Shown: in pieces, positions 7,921 through 16,148 of the stretch
How the letters are laid out: each line of letters starts with the position of its first letter
Numbering within the stretch: position 1 is the first letter of the stretch
Source: Streptomyces cavernae
GTDB taxonomy: Bacteria; Actinomycetota; Actinomycetes; Streptomycetales; Streptomycetaceae
Reading direction: 5' to 3'
DNA length: 64,000 nucleotides
Assembly (NCBI RefSeq): GCF_004023625.1
Contig: NZ_RPDJ01000006.1
Coordinates: 62,001 to 126,000 of the forward strand
Translations under genes and position numbers: made by a program
Notes under the pieces: model-generated
Database searches by the model: none
What the model was told of the DNA's origin: nothing
The model's input: the letters and a program-made list of their open reading frames with translations, nothing else

Positions 7921-10308
7921 TCACTCGTTGGAGAACTCCTCCACCACCGTCGCACCCAGTTCCCTGACGATCAGCTCATGGCCGGACAGGGCCGACTCGT
8001 CGAGATCCGGGTCGTCGTCCTCCGGGACGTCGTCCTCTATGGACACCGAGGGGCGCGCGGGCGCGGCCGCCGGACGTGGCTCCGGCGGCGGGGACTGGGC
8101 CGACGACGCCTGTGCCTGGGGCGCGGCGGGCCGGGAGGCCGGGGCCTGCTGCGACTGCGGGCCGGGGCGGGCGCCGGCGGCCGGGGTCCCACTGCCGCCC
8201 CCGCCGTAGCCGCTCCCTCCGCCGTAGCCGCCCGCGGACCCGCCGCCCGCTGCCCCACCGCCGAAGCCGCTCGTGGGCGCCGGAGCCGACCCTCCGCTGG
8301 GGTCGAGGACCGCCTCGATCTTCCACTGCACGTTGAATTGCTCGAGCAACGCCTGACGCAGAACGTCCTCGCTGCCACTGCCTGAGAAGTTGTCCCTGGC
8401 GCCGGCGTTGACGAAGCCGAGTTGCAGGGTCGTGCCGTCGAAGCCTGTCACCTGCGCGTTCTGGCTGAGCAGGATCCAGGTGAAGCGGCGGCGGTTCTTG
8501 ACCGCCTCCAGGATGTTCGGCCACAGCATGCGGGGATCGAGCCCACCGCCACCGGCCGGGGCGGGCGCCGGGTTGGACCGGGCGGGAGGCGCCGCACCCG
8601 CAGGCGTACCGGCGGATGTACCGGAGGGCGTGGGGGCAGGAGCGCCGGTGGGCGTCTGGGTGGGAGCACCGGTGGGCGTCTGGGCCGGAGCGCCGGTGGG
8701 CGGGCCCGGATCGGGCGAGGGCGTACCGGACGTGGCGGGGGACTGTCCCCCACCGGGGGCCGCGGTGGCGGGCCAGCCGCCGGGGCGTCGGCCGCTGCCG
8801 GCGGCGGTGGCGGTGGGCCAGGCACCCGGTGCGGCAGACGGTTCCGGGGCCGGGGCGGGCGTTGAGGGCGGAGCGGGCGGCTGGGCCGGGGCGGGCGTTG
8901 AGGGCGGAGCGGGCGGCTGGGCCGGGGCGGGCGTGAAGGACGGAGCGGGCGGCTGACCGGGGTCGGGTGTCTGAGGCGCAGTGGCGCCCCGCACGGCGGC
9001 CCGAGCCGCGGCGGGTCCGCCACCGGGCGGCACGCCGGGCCCCGGCCCCGGTCCGGCGGGTGCCTGCGCTCCGGGGTGGGCGGGGTGGGCGTGGGCGTCG
9101 GAGGCGGGTACGTACCCCATCGCGGGTCCGGGGCCCCCGGCCGTGGACTGGGCGCCCCGCTCCAGGCGGTCGAGGCGGGCCATGACGGACCGCTCGTCGG
9201 CGTACGCCGCGGGCAGCAGTACGCGCGCACAGATCAGCTCGAGCTGCAGCCGGGGCGAGGTCGCCCCGCGCATCTCGGTGAGCCCTTCGTTGACGAGGTC
9301 GGCGGCCCGGCTGAGCTCGGCGGCCCCGAAGACGCCGGCCTGGGTCTGCATCCGTTCCACGACGTCGGCGGGGGCGTCGATCAGCCCCTTCTCCGCGGCG
9401 TCGGGAACGGCCGCGAGGATGACGAGGTCCCGCAGACGCTCCAGCAGGTCGGCGACGAACCGCCGGGGATCGTTGCCCCCCTCGATCACGCGGTCCACGA
9501 CCTCGAACGCGGCGGCCCCGTCCCCCGCCGCGAAGGCCTCGACGACCGAGTCCAGCAGGGAGCCGTCCGTGTAGCCGAGCAGCGAGGTCGCCATGGCGTA
9601 CGTCACGCCGTCGGTCGCGGCGCCGGCGAGCAGCTGGTCCATGACCGACATGGAGTCCCGCACGGACCCGGCGCCGGCCCGCACGACGAGCGGCAGGACC
9701 CCGGCCTCCACCGGGATGCCCTCACGTCCGCAGACGTCGGCGAGGTAGTCCCGGAGGGTGCCCGGGGGCACCAGGCGGAAGGGGTAGTGGTGCGTCCGCG
9801 ACCGGATGGTCCCGATGACCTTCTCGGGCTCCGTGGTGGCGAAGATGAACTTGAGGTGCTCGGGGGGCTCCTCGACCACCTTCAGCAGGGCGTTGAAGCC
9901 CGCCGGGGTGACCATGTGGGCCTCGTCGATGATGTAGATCTTGTACCGGCTGCTCGCGGGGCCGAAGAACGCCTTCTCACGCAGGTCACGTGCGTCGTCG
10001 ACACCACCGTGGGAGGCGGCGTCGATCTCGATGACGTCAATGGAGCCCGGGCCGTTGCGCGCGAGGTCCCGGCAGGACTGGCACTCACCGCAGGGAGTGG
10101 GCGTGGGCCCCTGCTCGCAGTTCAGACACCGGGCCAGGATCCGTGCGCTGGTGGTCTTCCCGCACCCACGCGGACCGCTGAACAGGTACGCGTGATTGAC
10201 CCGGTTGTTCCGCAGCGCCTGCTGCAGCGGGTCAGTGACATGCTCCTGCCCGATGACCTCGGCGAACGACTCCGGGCGATAACGGCGGTACAGCGCGAGA
10301 GACGACAC
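7921..10308 (-). CDS. dnaX: DNA polymerase III subunits gamma/tau
   Basis: Clamp-loader ATPase of the replisome. The best start is GTG at 10308 (SSLALYRRYRPESF follows), giving 795 residues. Walker A GPRGCGKT is at 45-52; the zinc module has Cys64, Cys73, Cys76 and Cys79; the DEAH box reads IIDEAHMV. After about residue 370 comes a Pro/Ala/Gly-rich linker with in-frame repeats, then a conserved block around LWPNILEAVKNRRRFTW near residue 600 and another Gly/Pro-rich tail ending VEEFSNE. No Shine-Dalgarno precedes the GTG. TATAAC lies 9 bases upstream of it, so the mRNA could be leaderless. Whether a short gamma form is made is not evident. Confidence 0.95.
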   Translation of the reverse strand: MSSLALYRRYRPESFAEVIGQEHVTDPLQQALRNNRVNHAYLFSGPRGCGKTTSARILARCLNCEQGPTPTPCGECQSCRDLARNGPGSIDVIEIDAASHGGVDDARDLREKAFFGPASSRYKIYIIDEAHMVTPAGFNALLKVVEEPPEHLKFIFATTEPEKVIGTIRSRTHHYPFRLVPPGTLRDYLADVCGREGIPVEAGVLPLVVRAGAGSVRDSMSVMDQLLAGAATDGVTYAMATSLLGYTDGSLLDSVVEAFAAGDGAAAFEVVDRVIEGGNDPRRFVADLLERLRDLVILAAVPDAAEKGLIDAPADVVERMQTQAGVFGAAELSRAADLVNEGLTEMRGATSPRLQLELICARVLLPAAYADERSVMARLDRLERGAQSTAGGPGPAMGYVPASDAHAHPAHPGAQAPAGPGPGPGVPPGGGPAAARAAVRGATAPQTPDPGQPPAPSFTPAPAQPPAPPSTPAPAQPPAPPSTPAPAPEPSAAPGAWPTATAAGSGRRPGGWPATAAPGGGQSPATSGTPSPDPGPPTGAPAQTPTGAPTQTPTGAPAPTPSGTSAGTPAGAAPPARSNPAPAPAGGGGLDPRMLWPNILEAVKNRRRFTWILLSQNAQVTGFDGTTLQLGFVNAGARDNFSGSGSEDVLRQALLEQFNVQWKIEAVLDPSGGSAPAPTSGFGGGAAGGGSAGGYGGGSGYGGGGSGTPAAGARPGPQSQQAPASRPAAPQAQASSAQSPPPEPRPAAAPARPSVSIEDDVPEDDDPDLDESALSGHELIVRELGATVVEEFSNE
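8849..8956 (-). repeat. In-frame 36-bp tandem repeat inside dnaX
   Basis: Three 36-bp units (8849-8884, 8885-8920, 8921-8956; the last diverged) encode a 12-residue Pro/Ala motif of the type PPAPSTPAPAQ in the tau linker. A second set of 24-bp units near 8640-8700 encodes PTGAPTQT-like repeats. Confidence 0.8.
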
Positions 10309-10362
10309 GCTTACGAGGTTATAGGCGCCCACTGACAACCCGGGCCGCCGGAGCACAGCGCC

Positions 10363-10427
10363 CCGGTTCACGGAACAGGGGCCGCCAGTTCTCGGACAAG
10401 CCCCCCAGTTCGCGAAACAAGGGCCCC
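10363..10427. repeat. Three degenerate ~21-bp repeats upstream of dnaX
   Basis: On the plus strand the units contain GGTTCACGGAACAGGGG, AGTTCTCGGACAAGCCC and AGTTCGCGAAACAAGGG, with GTTC at 10366, 10388 and 10408. They sit between the SRP RNA and dnaX and may belong to the dnaX promoter region. Confidence 0.5.
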
Positions 10428-10478
10428 GTGCTCGAAAGAACCCTCACGAAGGCCCCGGCTTATGGAACCACCCGGGAA

Positions 10479-10582
10479 ACGCAGACGCCCCTCACGCACC
10501 CGCCAGAGCCAACCTACCCTTGCTGCCTTCCGGCCCTGGGGGAGTTCAGTCAGATAGCGCCACGTGAGGGGCTGCGCCAAGG
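10479..10582 (-). ncRNA. ffs: Signal recognition particle RNA (small bacterial 4.5S type)
   Basis: On the minus strand the sequence folds into one long hairpin. The terminal arms GCGCAGCCCCTCACG and CGTGAGGGGCGTCTGCG pair, and the apical domain carries the diagnostic GGCCGGAAGGCAGCAAGGG, which holds the GGAA-type tetraloop and the Ffh-binding internal loop. It binds Ffh for co-translational targeting of membrane and secreted proteins. Its place beside dnaX matches other Streptomyces. Ends are estimated to within a few bases. Confidence 0.9.
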
Positions 10583-10647
10583 GTACCCGATCCGACGGGC
10601 GGGAACGAGTTCGCAACCACCACCCTCAGTCATGTAATGTTCCCGAC

Positions 10648-10735
10648 GGAGGATTCGCCTAGAGGCCTAGGGCGCACGCTTGGAAAGCGTGTTGGGGGCA
10701 ACCCCTCACGAGTTCGAATCTCGTATCCTCCGCCA
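10648..10735 (+). tRNA. tRNA-Ser(GGA), integration target of the island
   Basis: 88-nt serine tRNA with a long variable arm and encoded CCA. The acceptor is GGAGGAT (10648-10654) with ATCCTCC (10725-10731), discriminator G10732, CCA 10733-10735. The anticodon loop CTTGGAAAG gives GGA. From base 10680 to 10733 the gene is identical to a copy at 15728, so its 3' half, anticodon included, came in with the inserted element and restored a functional gene. TAATGT at about 10635 is a possible -10. Confidence 0.96.
10680..10733 (+). repeat. attL, copy 1 of the tRNA-Ser att repeat (54 bp)
   Basis: 54 bp identical to 15728-15781, from TTGGAAAGCG through the T-arm to TCCTCCGC. Confidence 0.92.
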
Positions 10736-10757
10736 GTGCCTCACCGGGCACGATGTC

Positions 10758-10787
10758 GAAGGGCCCCACCTCACGGTGGGGCCCTTC
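10758..10787 (+). terminator. Hairpin after tRNA-Ser(GGA)
   Basis: GAAGGGCCCCACC (10758-10770) pairs perfectly with GGTGGGGCCCTTC (10775-10787) around TCAC. It can serve both the tRNA and the convergent integrase pseudogene. Confidence 0.8.
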
Positions 10788-10797
10788 GTCGTTGTCC

Positions 10798-12076
10798 TCA
10801 GCCCTCGTTGTCCTGGTTTTCGTCCACAGCGGGTGTTTCGGGGGTTCCCCAGATGGCTTCGGCGATCTTCCGGGCGACATCCTTGAGCATGGCGTCCGGC
10901 ACGTGGAGGTACCGCGCCCGCATGCTCGCGGACGTGCCCGGCTCCCATCCCATGATCTGATCAATGACGCGGGCCGGGACACCGAGCAGCATGAGCACGG
11001 TGGCGGCCGTGTGCCGGGCGTCGTGTAGCCGCCCATTCCGAACCCCCGCGTCGTCCAGCAGCCGCTTCCAGTCGTGATAGTCCGTGTTCGGGCTCAGTGG
11101 GCCACCGAGCGGCTTGGTGAACACGTAGTCCGACTCGGCCCACAGGTCGCCGGCCGCCTTGCGCTCTCGCGCATGCGTCTCGCGGTGTGCACGGAGCATG
11201 GCGACCAGCGGGCCCGGGAGGGGCACGGCGCGGCGGCCTGCTCGCGACTTGGTGTTCTTCGTCTCACGCCGGACCTGCACCTTGCTGGGGCAGTACCCCG
11301 CCTTTCGGCCGCACGGCGACGCTTCCGGGCACCCGTGCTCGTACCGGGGGCGCAGACGGTTCCGGCGTAGCTTCAGGTACTCGTTGTCCAGGTCGACGTC
11401 AGACCAGCGCGGTCCGAGCGTCTCGCCCTGTCGCAGTCCGAGCGCCAGTGCCAGCATCCAACGGGCACTGTTCCGGCGCTTGTTGGCTTCGAGCAACAGG
11501 CTTGAACCTCTTCCACGGAGTAGGGCTCTACCTCGGATTCGTCCTCTTCCATCCGAGGCGGTTTCGCCGGCGCGGCGGCGTTCTTCGCCGCGTAGCCGCG
11601 CCGTACCGCCTCCCCCAGCGCGGTTCGGACGGTGCGGTGGGCCTGATGAGCCGTGCCCGCCTTGCGCTCCCCATTCGCCTGCATAGGGCGGTACAGGCTT
11701 TCCAGGTGCTCGGGCTGCAAGCGGTCAAGGCGGTGCTTGCCGACACCGGGAACGAGATGCACGCGAAGGCAGCCTCGTAGCCGTCGTACGTGTTCTCGCT
11801 GACGGTCGGCTTGGCGATGTTCTCGACCCAGTGTTGAAGCCACTTCTCAACCGTCCACGCCTTGCCCGGCTGTTGCGCCGAACCCCCGTCGCGCTGCTTC
11901 TCCAGCTTTTTGACTTCCTCAACCAGGTCATCGCGGGTCTTGCGCGTGAGGTGCCGGCGGTAGGGCTCCCCGTTGTCCTTGTAGCCCATTGGGACGCGCG
12001 CGTGCCAACGACCATCCGCCCCGAGGTAGATGGCCGATTCGCCGTTGGCGCGGCGGGTGCCCTTCTTCTCTGCCAC
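10798..12076 (-). pseudogene. Site-specific tyrosine recombinase (integrase) with two frameshifts
   Basis: Joining three frames gives a phage-type integrase of about 425 residues: an arm-binding N-terminus (MAEKKGTRRANGESAIYLG), a SAM-like core ending ...NTYDGYEAAF and RVHLVPGVGKHRLDRLQPEH, and a catalytic domain. Catalytic residues are all present: Arg in ALGLRQGET, His-x-x-Arg in LHDARHTAATVL, and Tyr in ARYLHVPDAM; the usual second His is Trp (GWEPG). The frame is lost twice by one missing base, near 11766 (TTC-CGC reads TTCGC) and near 11500 (after VEEVQA). As it stands the gene encodes only fragments of about 182 and 232 residues. Sequencing error is possible because the sequence is otherwise well conserved. 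Confidence 0.85.
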
Positions 12077-12133
12077 AGGCAGGCTCCTGTCGGGTGCCGG
12101 GATGGAGACCGGGGCGGCGACGCCGCTCCGTCA

Positions 12134-12190
12134 CAGGTCAGCCCTACCACGAGCCGTAAATGCCCTTAGCTTCCCAAGTTAAGGGCCTGT
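12134..12190. repeat. Imperfect 56-bp direct repeat, copy A
   Basis: Aligns without gaps to 13174-13230, exactly 1,040 bp away. It shares CAGGTCAG, AGCCG-AAA, AGCTTCCCAAG and GGCCTG. The centre GCCCTTAGCTT-CCC-AAGTTAAGGGC forms an 11-bp stem with a 3-nt loop. The copy lies just after the stop of the gene at 12226. Confidence 0.7.
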
Positions 12191-12225
12191 AAGCCATCAT
12201 CACGGGCTGGCCGTCGCGGCCTGTT

Positions 12226-12948
12226 CTAGAGCTCCGCGTCCCAGCGCGCTTGCAGGGACGCGCCGCCGGCAAGGCTGTCGTCGAGGAACCCAGACAACTC
12301 TTGGAGGGCGTCCAAGGCGCGCTGGAGGTTGGGGCGGCGCTCACCGTTGGCGATGGCGAGGTGGAACCAGATGAGGGGGTCTGCCCACACCCTCCGATCC
12401 GGTTGCGAAAGAAGGTCGCAAAATTCTCTGTAGCTCCTGAGTCGTCCTTCGGGTTCAAGAATGACGTCGGTACCGATGCTTGACTGCGTCGCGTAGTAGA
12501 CGTCACAGGCGGCGAAAGCTACATGCACCTTCAATATCAGGGCGGAAAGTCTTGTGTCATCCTTTCCCGGCAAGCGCAGGAACGGTATGTCGTGACGCGT
12601 GCGAGTCATCTGGGCGAACAGGCAGGAAGTCATCCAGATGCTTGAAACCAGCGCGACGCCCGTCCCGGCAAACCAAGCGGGGCTCTTACCGTCGACCTCC
12701 TCCGGTTCGTTGAGGACCTGAGCCGGTCGGTAGAAGCCATGCCGGTCGACAGAGGTGGCGTAGAGGGAGAGCCGGTGATGAGCTTCAGCGGTGTGCCACC
12801 TGAGGGGGTTGAGGTACGAGAGGTTCTGAGTCTCGCGTTGAGTGCGTTTGCTATCTCGCCGTTGCTGACGGCTGGTCAGCCACACGAGCCCCATGGAGAT
12901 GGCACCTGAGGTTAACGCCGAGACCAGCGTCACCGAGAGGGTGTCCAC
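12226..12948 (-). CDS. Hypothetical protein with one N-terminal membrane helix (island cargo)
   Basis: 240 residues from GTG at 12948, chosen because AAGGAG lies eight bases upstream; an ATG at 12975 has no such site. Residues 4-24 form a membrane helix, followed by a basic stretch (SRQQRRDSKRTQRE) and a mostly helical soluble part with NPLRWHTAEAHHRL and a second hydrophobic segment WFAGTGVALVSSIWM. The family is not recognised. It is flanked by the two 56-bp repeats, which suggests it was gained as a small unit. The likely location is the membrane with a cytoplasmic domain. Confidence 0.6.
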   Translation of the reverse strand: MDTLSVTLVSALTSGAISMGLVWLTSRQQRRDSKRTQRETQNLSYLNPLRWHTAEAHHRLSLYATSVDRHGFYRPAQVLNEPEEVDGKSPAWFAGTGVALVSSIWMTSCLFAQMTRTRHDIPFLRLPGKDDTRLSALILKVHVAFAACDVYYATQSSIGTDVILEPEGRLRSYREFCDLLSQPDRRVWADPLIWFHLAIANGERRPNLQRALDALQELSGFLDDSLAGGASLQARWDAEL

Positions 12949-13173
12949 GCAACTGTCTCCTTCATCCGCGCCCATACAGCGGCGCCGGAACAGGCCTGTC
13001 TTCAAAGGGTCCGCTGGACGCCGCCCCGTCAAGGTCGTGGCCTGCTGACGGGAGCTGGCAATCCTAGCCGCCGACGGGCGCGCCTTCGGCCCGCACCACA
13101 AGCGCACCGGAACGAGCGGGGAACCACGGTGAAAACGAACCAGCCCGCAGAGGCCGCAGCCCATCCGTTCGCC

Positions 13174-13230
13174 CAGGTCAGAGCCCCAACCAGCCGCAAA
13201 GTGTCACAGCTTCCCAAGCTGATGGCCTGG
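13174..13230. repeat. Imperfect 56-bp direct repeat, copy B
   Basis: Pairs with 12134-12190. Its centre CAGCTT-CCC-AAGCTG is a perfect 6-bp stem with a CCC loop, resembling the anticodon arm of a tRNA-Gly(CCC). It starts right after the stop codon of the gene at 13235. Confidence 0.7.
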
Positions 13231-13234
13231 CAGC

Positions 13235-13501
13235 TCAGTACGGCCGCGGAATCTCGTGCTCGCCCAACGCGGCCTCGTACCGAGCCAGCAGAGCATCCAC
13301 GTTCGCCAGAAGAAGGCCGACGGAGTCCCGAGCTTCATTCAGGTCGCCTCGCTCGCATGCCTGCACCACCTCCGCCACGTGGCTGCGGAGGACGTGAAGG
13401 GAGTCGCCCTGCACCAGGACCCCGGGGAACTGTCTGCCGGGCATGTGAACCACGGCGTCGTTGCCGCCATCTATGAACAGCTCGGCCTCAATGCGCTTCA
13501 T
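13235..13501 (-). CDS. Small acidic protein, DUF6959-like
   Basis: 88 residues starting MKRIEAELFIDGGND. From memory this matches a small Streptomyces family (DUF6959), with PGRQFPGVLVQGDSLHVLRS and a helical C-terminus rich in Ala/Asp. The function is unknown. An alternative ATG at 13534 would add MSDGDVRLDGS; neither start has a strong ribosome site. It is cargo of the inner island element. Confidence 0.55.
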   Translation of the reverse strand: MKRIEAELFIDGGNDAVVHMPGRQFPGVLVQGDSLHVLRSHVAEVVQACERGDLNEARDSVGLLLANVDALLARYEAALGEHEIPRPY

Positions 13502-13678
13502 CGAACCATCCAACCTGACATCACCATCTGACATTAACGACCATGGACGCAGGCGGCCTTGAGCGATCACACACGCATTGATGAGAACCTTTGAAAACGG
13601 CTCTGTCCGCAGTTCCGTGGATCCCCAGGTCAGTGAGGAGATCCACGCAGCGGGGCGGGCGCCTCCGCGGTGCCAGGG

Positions 13679-14542
13679 TCAGTCGACCAAATCGGCGCGG
13701 TGCGCTGCGAAGTAGTCGGTGAGCGGTGTGGCGGGCTCGCCGGTGAGTCGTTGGACGGTGTGGGTGGTGATGTCGTACCAGCCATTGCGTTTGGCGATGC
13801 CGGCGGTGCTCCAGCCGTGAGCGAAGTGCTCGGAGATTCCCTGATCGACGAGCCGCTGGGGGTGTTCGGCGTCGGACACGTCCTCGCACCGCACGCGGTG
13901 GCCGGTGGCCTCGGTCAGCGCAGCAGCGATGTCTGTGTCGGTCACCGCCTCGGGCCCGGTGACCTCCAGGATCTCGCCCTGACTGCCTCCCTCGGCCAGG
14001 ACGGCGGCGGCCACGGCGGCGCTGTCGTCACGGGTGAGGTGGCCGATGCGCCCGTCCCGACTGTTACTGGGAAGGACTCCGGTGGCTACGGCCCGGGGGG
14101 CCACGCCGATCAGGGTCAGCATCTCGACCCAGACGTTGAAGCGCAGGACCGTAAAGGGCAGCCCGGAGTTCGCCAGCATCCGTTCCGTGGCCCCGTAGTC
14201 GGGGACGAGGGGATTGGGATGTCCTGGGTCGCCGGCGCGGGTGATGGAGGTGAAGACGACGTGGCCTACACCCGCCTTCGCGGCGGCGTCGATCGCCCGG
14301 GCGTGCTTGGGCAGCCGGTCGTCGGTGCCGATGCTGATGATCAGCAGCCGTTCCACGCCGTCGAGAGCCCGTACCAGCGTGTCCGGTTCGTCGAAGTCGC
14401 CGTGGCAGATCTTGACGCCCAAGCCGGCACTCCTCTCCGGGGTGCGGGACAACGCCAGGACGCGGGCGGCGTCGGTGCGCTGGATGAGATGCCGGACAGT
14501 CAAGCTGCCCAGGTTTCCCGAGGCTCCAGTCACTGCGATCAC
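13679..14542 (-). CDS. NmrA-like / QorB-type NAD(P)H-dependent oxidoreductase
   Basis: 287 residues from GTG at 14542, with AAGGAG six bases upstream. Atypical short-chain dehydrogenase: the Rossmann motif GASGNLG is at about 6-12, and HVVFTSITRAG and the sequence around DYGATERML follow the QorB/NmrA pattern. The active-site YxxxK of classical SDRs is replaced by DYGATE, as in quinone reductase 2 type proteins. It probably reduces quinones or senses NAD(P). It is divergent from an HxlR regulator, the common arrangement for this family. Confidence 0.85.
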   Translation of the reverse strand: MIAVTGASGNLGSLTVRHLIQRTDAARVLALSRTPERSAGLGVKICHGDFDEPDTLVRALDGVERLLIISIGTDDRLPKHARAIDAAAKAGVGHVVFTSITRAGDPGHPNPLVPDYGATERMLANSGLPFTVLRFNVWVEMLTLIGVAPRAVATGVLPSNSRDGRIGHLTRDDSAAVAAAVLAEGGSQGEILEVTGPEAVTDTDIAAALTEATGHRVRCEDVSDAEHPQRLVDQGISEHFAHGWSTAGIAKRNGWYDITTHTVQRLTGEPATPLTDYFAAHRADLVD

Positions 14543-14613
14543 TACAAGCTCCTTTGCCGGGTGTCTAATCTGATGATTGGTGAGCGCGCGTCGTCTCGTA
14601 AGAAGGCACATTG
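14543..14613. promoter_or_regulatory. Divergent promoter with candidate HxlR operator
   Basis: The 71-bp region between oxidoreductase and regulator contains CTAATC-TGAT-GATTGG (14565-14580), in which AATC and GATT form an inverted repeat. This is a plausible site for the adjacent HxlR regulator to control both genes. Confidence 0.45.
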
Positions 14614-15024
14614 ATGTCACCCCTCCCTGAAACCTCGGCACTCGAACCCGTCGTCGGCGTCACGGTGCCGGTCACCGTCGACGACCACGAGCGGTGTCCG
14701 GCAACGGCGCTGCTACGCCGTGTCGGCGACAAGTGGAGCCCGGTGCTGCTGTCGCTTCTGGCGCAGCGCAGTCATGGGTTCAACGAGCTCGACCGGTCGG
14801 TCCAGGGCATCAGCCGCCGCATGCTGGTGCGCACGCTGCGATCGCTGGAACGCGACGGACTCATCAGCCGAGCCCTTCATCCCGGCACACCAGTGCGGGT
14901 CGAGTACGCCCTGACCGACCTCGGCCGTTCGCTGCGAGAACTGCTGATCACGCTCGGCCAATGGGCAGTCGCCCACGAGACCGAGATGCAGACAGCACGC
15001 GCCCGATACGACGCCGGATCCTGA
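14614..15024 (+). CDS. HxlR-family winged-helix transcriptional regulator
   Basis: 136 residues from ATG at 14614 (AAGAAGG seven bases upstream; an adjacent TTG at 14611 is less likely). The HxlR domain starts at the conserved CPATALLRRVGDKWSPVLL, with the DNA-recognition part GISRRMLVRTLRSLERDGL and wing VEYALTDLGRSL. Such proteins sense electrophiles or redox state and usually control the divergent reductase; here that is the NmrA-like gene at 13679. Confidence 0.9.
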   Translation: MSPLPETSALEPVVGVTVPVTVDDHERCPATALLRRVGDKWSPVLLSLLAQRSHGFNELDRSVQGISRRMLVRTLRSLERDGLISRALHPGTPVRVEYALTDLGRSLRELLITLGQWAVAHETEMQTARARYDAGS

Positions 15025-15212
15025 CCCGCTCACCACGTACCTGTACCGACGCCGAACTCCCAAGCACCTCTGCGACGTACGCACTCCGGCGCCCATGCCT
15101 CAACACTTCACGCAACTGCGGCCAGAGCCGCTTTCAAGGAGCGCCATCACCTAGGACTGCGAGGGCCTCAGGAGAGCCGCTCGACCGAACTCCTAAAGCG
15201 GTGCTCTCCGCG

Positions 15213-15542
15213 TCAAAGCGAGGCTGTGAAGTCGGCGACCTGATCGAGGTGGAACGCGGAGCCCGGAGCCGTCGGAGTCCAACCCGCATGCAGGGCAAGC
15301 CGAACAGCCGCAGCCACACCGGACGGCAGTACAGGTTCAGCATCACGACCGATCCAGTTGCTCGGATGCGGCTGGTGGGTGGTGACCACGAGCGTCATGC
15401 CCGGGGTGTCCGCATGCTCGACGGCGAACGTGCACGGCGACCAGGCCAGCCCCTGGAAGTACGTCGGCCTGCCTCTCAGCCGCCAGCGGTAGGCCGTGCC
15501 ATCGACAACGATCCGTCGTGATCCCTTGCGAACTAGCGCCAT
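15213..15542 (-). CDS. Small hypothetical protein at the island edge
   Basis: 109 residues from ATG at 15542, with AAGGGGG six bases upstream. It begins MALVRKGSRRIVVDG and has a predicted mostly beta structure rich in Trp/Tyr (YRWRLRGRPTYFQGLAW), ending FHLDQVADFTASL. No family with a known function is recognised; similar short orphan proteins are scattered in Streptomyces. It is the last gene before the middle att copy. Confidence 0.6.
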   Translation of the reverse strand: MALVRKGSRRIVVDGTAYRWRLRGRPTYFQGLAWSPCTFAVEHADTPGMTLVVTTHQPHPSNWIGRDAEPVLPSGVAAAVRLALHAGWTPTAPGSAFHLDQVADFTASL

Positions 15543-15727
15543 GACATCCCCCTTCAACAGCGAAGATGCTAGCGAGCCCGGCCCCGCCGTCCGTCTCAGT
15601 TTCCGTCTCATTCAGCGCCGTTCACGGACGTTCAGACGGGACCGAAGCCGCTGGCCGCTCTCACGACCGGCCGCCCGTGAACGCAGGTGAACGGCCCCGT
15701 CCGAGTCACTCAAGACCACCACAACAG

Positions 15728-15781
15728 TTGGAAAGCGTGTTGGGGGCAACCCCTCACGAGTTCGAATCTCGTATCCTCCGC
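15728..15781 (+). repeat. Middle att copy (right end of the inner element)
   Basis: 54 bp identical to the tRNA-Ser copy at 10680-10733. Downstream it continues AGCCGCCTGAACAGG, which resembles the flank of the third copy (AGCCGCCCGACCAGG), as expected if the inner element entered a tRNA already rebuilt by the outer one. Confidence 0.92.
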
Positions 15782-15802
15782 AGCCGCCTGAACAGGCGAA
15801 AC

Positions 15803-15836
15803 GAAGAGCCGAGCCGCGATTGCGGCTCTGCTCTTC
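15803..15836 (+). terminator. tRNA-type terminator after the middle att copy
   Basis: GAAGAGCCGAGCCGC and GCGGCTCTGCTCTTC form a long stem around GATT, with one weak pair. Confidence 0.65.
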
Positions 15837-15949
15837 GGCTTGGACCGTCGCATTCTTGGCTGCGTTTACAGCCGAGATTCAGGACTTCTCGGCGAACAGT
15901 CAGGCGCACGCTTCCGCATCCCAGGCTCGCGACGCTCGGACTGCGACAG

Positions 15950-16119
15950 CCGACGCCGACGGAGATCGTCGCCGGCTGGGCCAGGCACCTGCCGTACAGC
16001 GACGTCCGCCATCCCTCGCCCGCCTCCTGCCGGACGGGCTCCTGCCCGCCGCCCCGGCGATCGGCGGGTACTGGACCCGCAGCAACGACGTGGAGATCGA
16101 CTTGGTGGGCGCCGACCGG
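15950..16119 (+). pseudogene. DUF234-type ATPase, C-terminal domain, part 1 (split by IS)
   Basis: The frame ends ...SLARLLPDGLLPAAP and GGYWTRSNDVEIDLVGADR, typical of the C-terminal DUF234 nuclease-like region of archaeal/actinobacterial ATPases. Everything upstream is missing. The reading is broken at the IS insertion: removing 16120-18044 joins it in frame to CAG-CCG-GTG at 18045 (GADR|QPVAKQ). Only a fragment of the parent gene remains, so it was already a pseudogene. Confidence 0.7.
16111..16119 (+). repeat. 9-bp target site duplication, left copy
   Basis: GCCGACCGG directly precedes the left terminal repeat; the same nine bases directly follow the right one at 18036-18044. Confidence 0.85.
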
Positions 16120-16144
16120 GAGCAATAGTCAAGACCTGTGGATC
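16120..16144 (+). repeat. Left terminal inverted repeat of the IS
   Basis: GAGCAATAGTC at the outer end and ACCTGTGGATC at the inner end are separated by AAG. Confidence 0.85.
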
Positions 16145-16148
16145 GTGA

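Noticed and set aside
10309..10371. ATG at 10371 as the dnaX start
   Set aside because: Would add 21 residues not in the family and overlap the upstream repeats; GTG at 10308 matches the conserved N-terminus.
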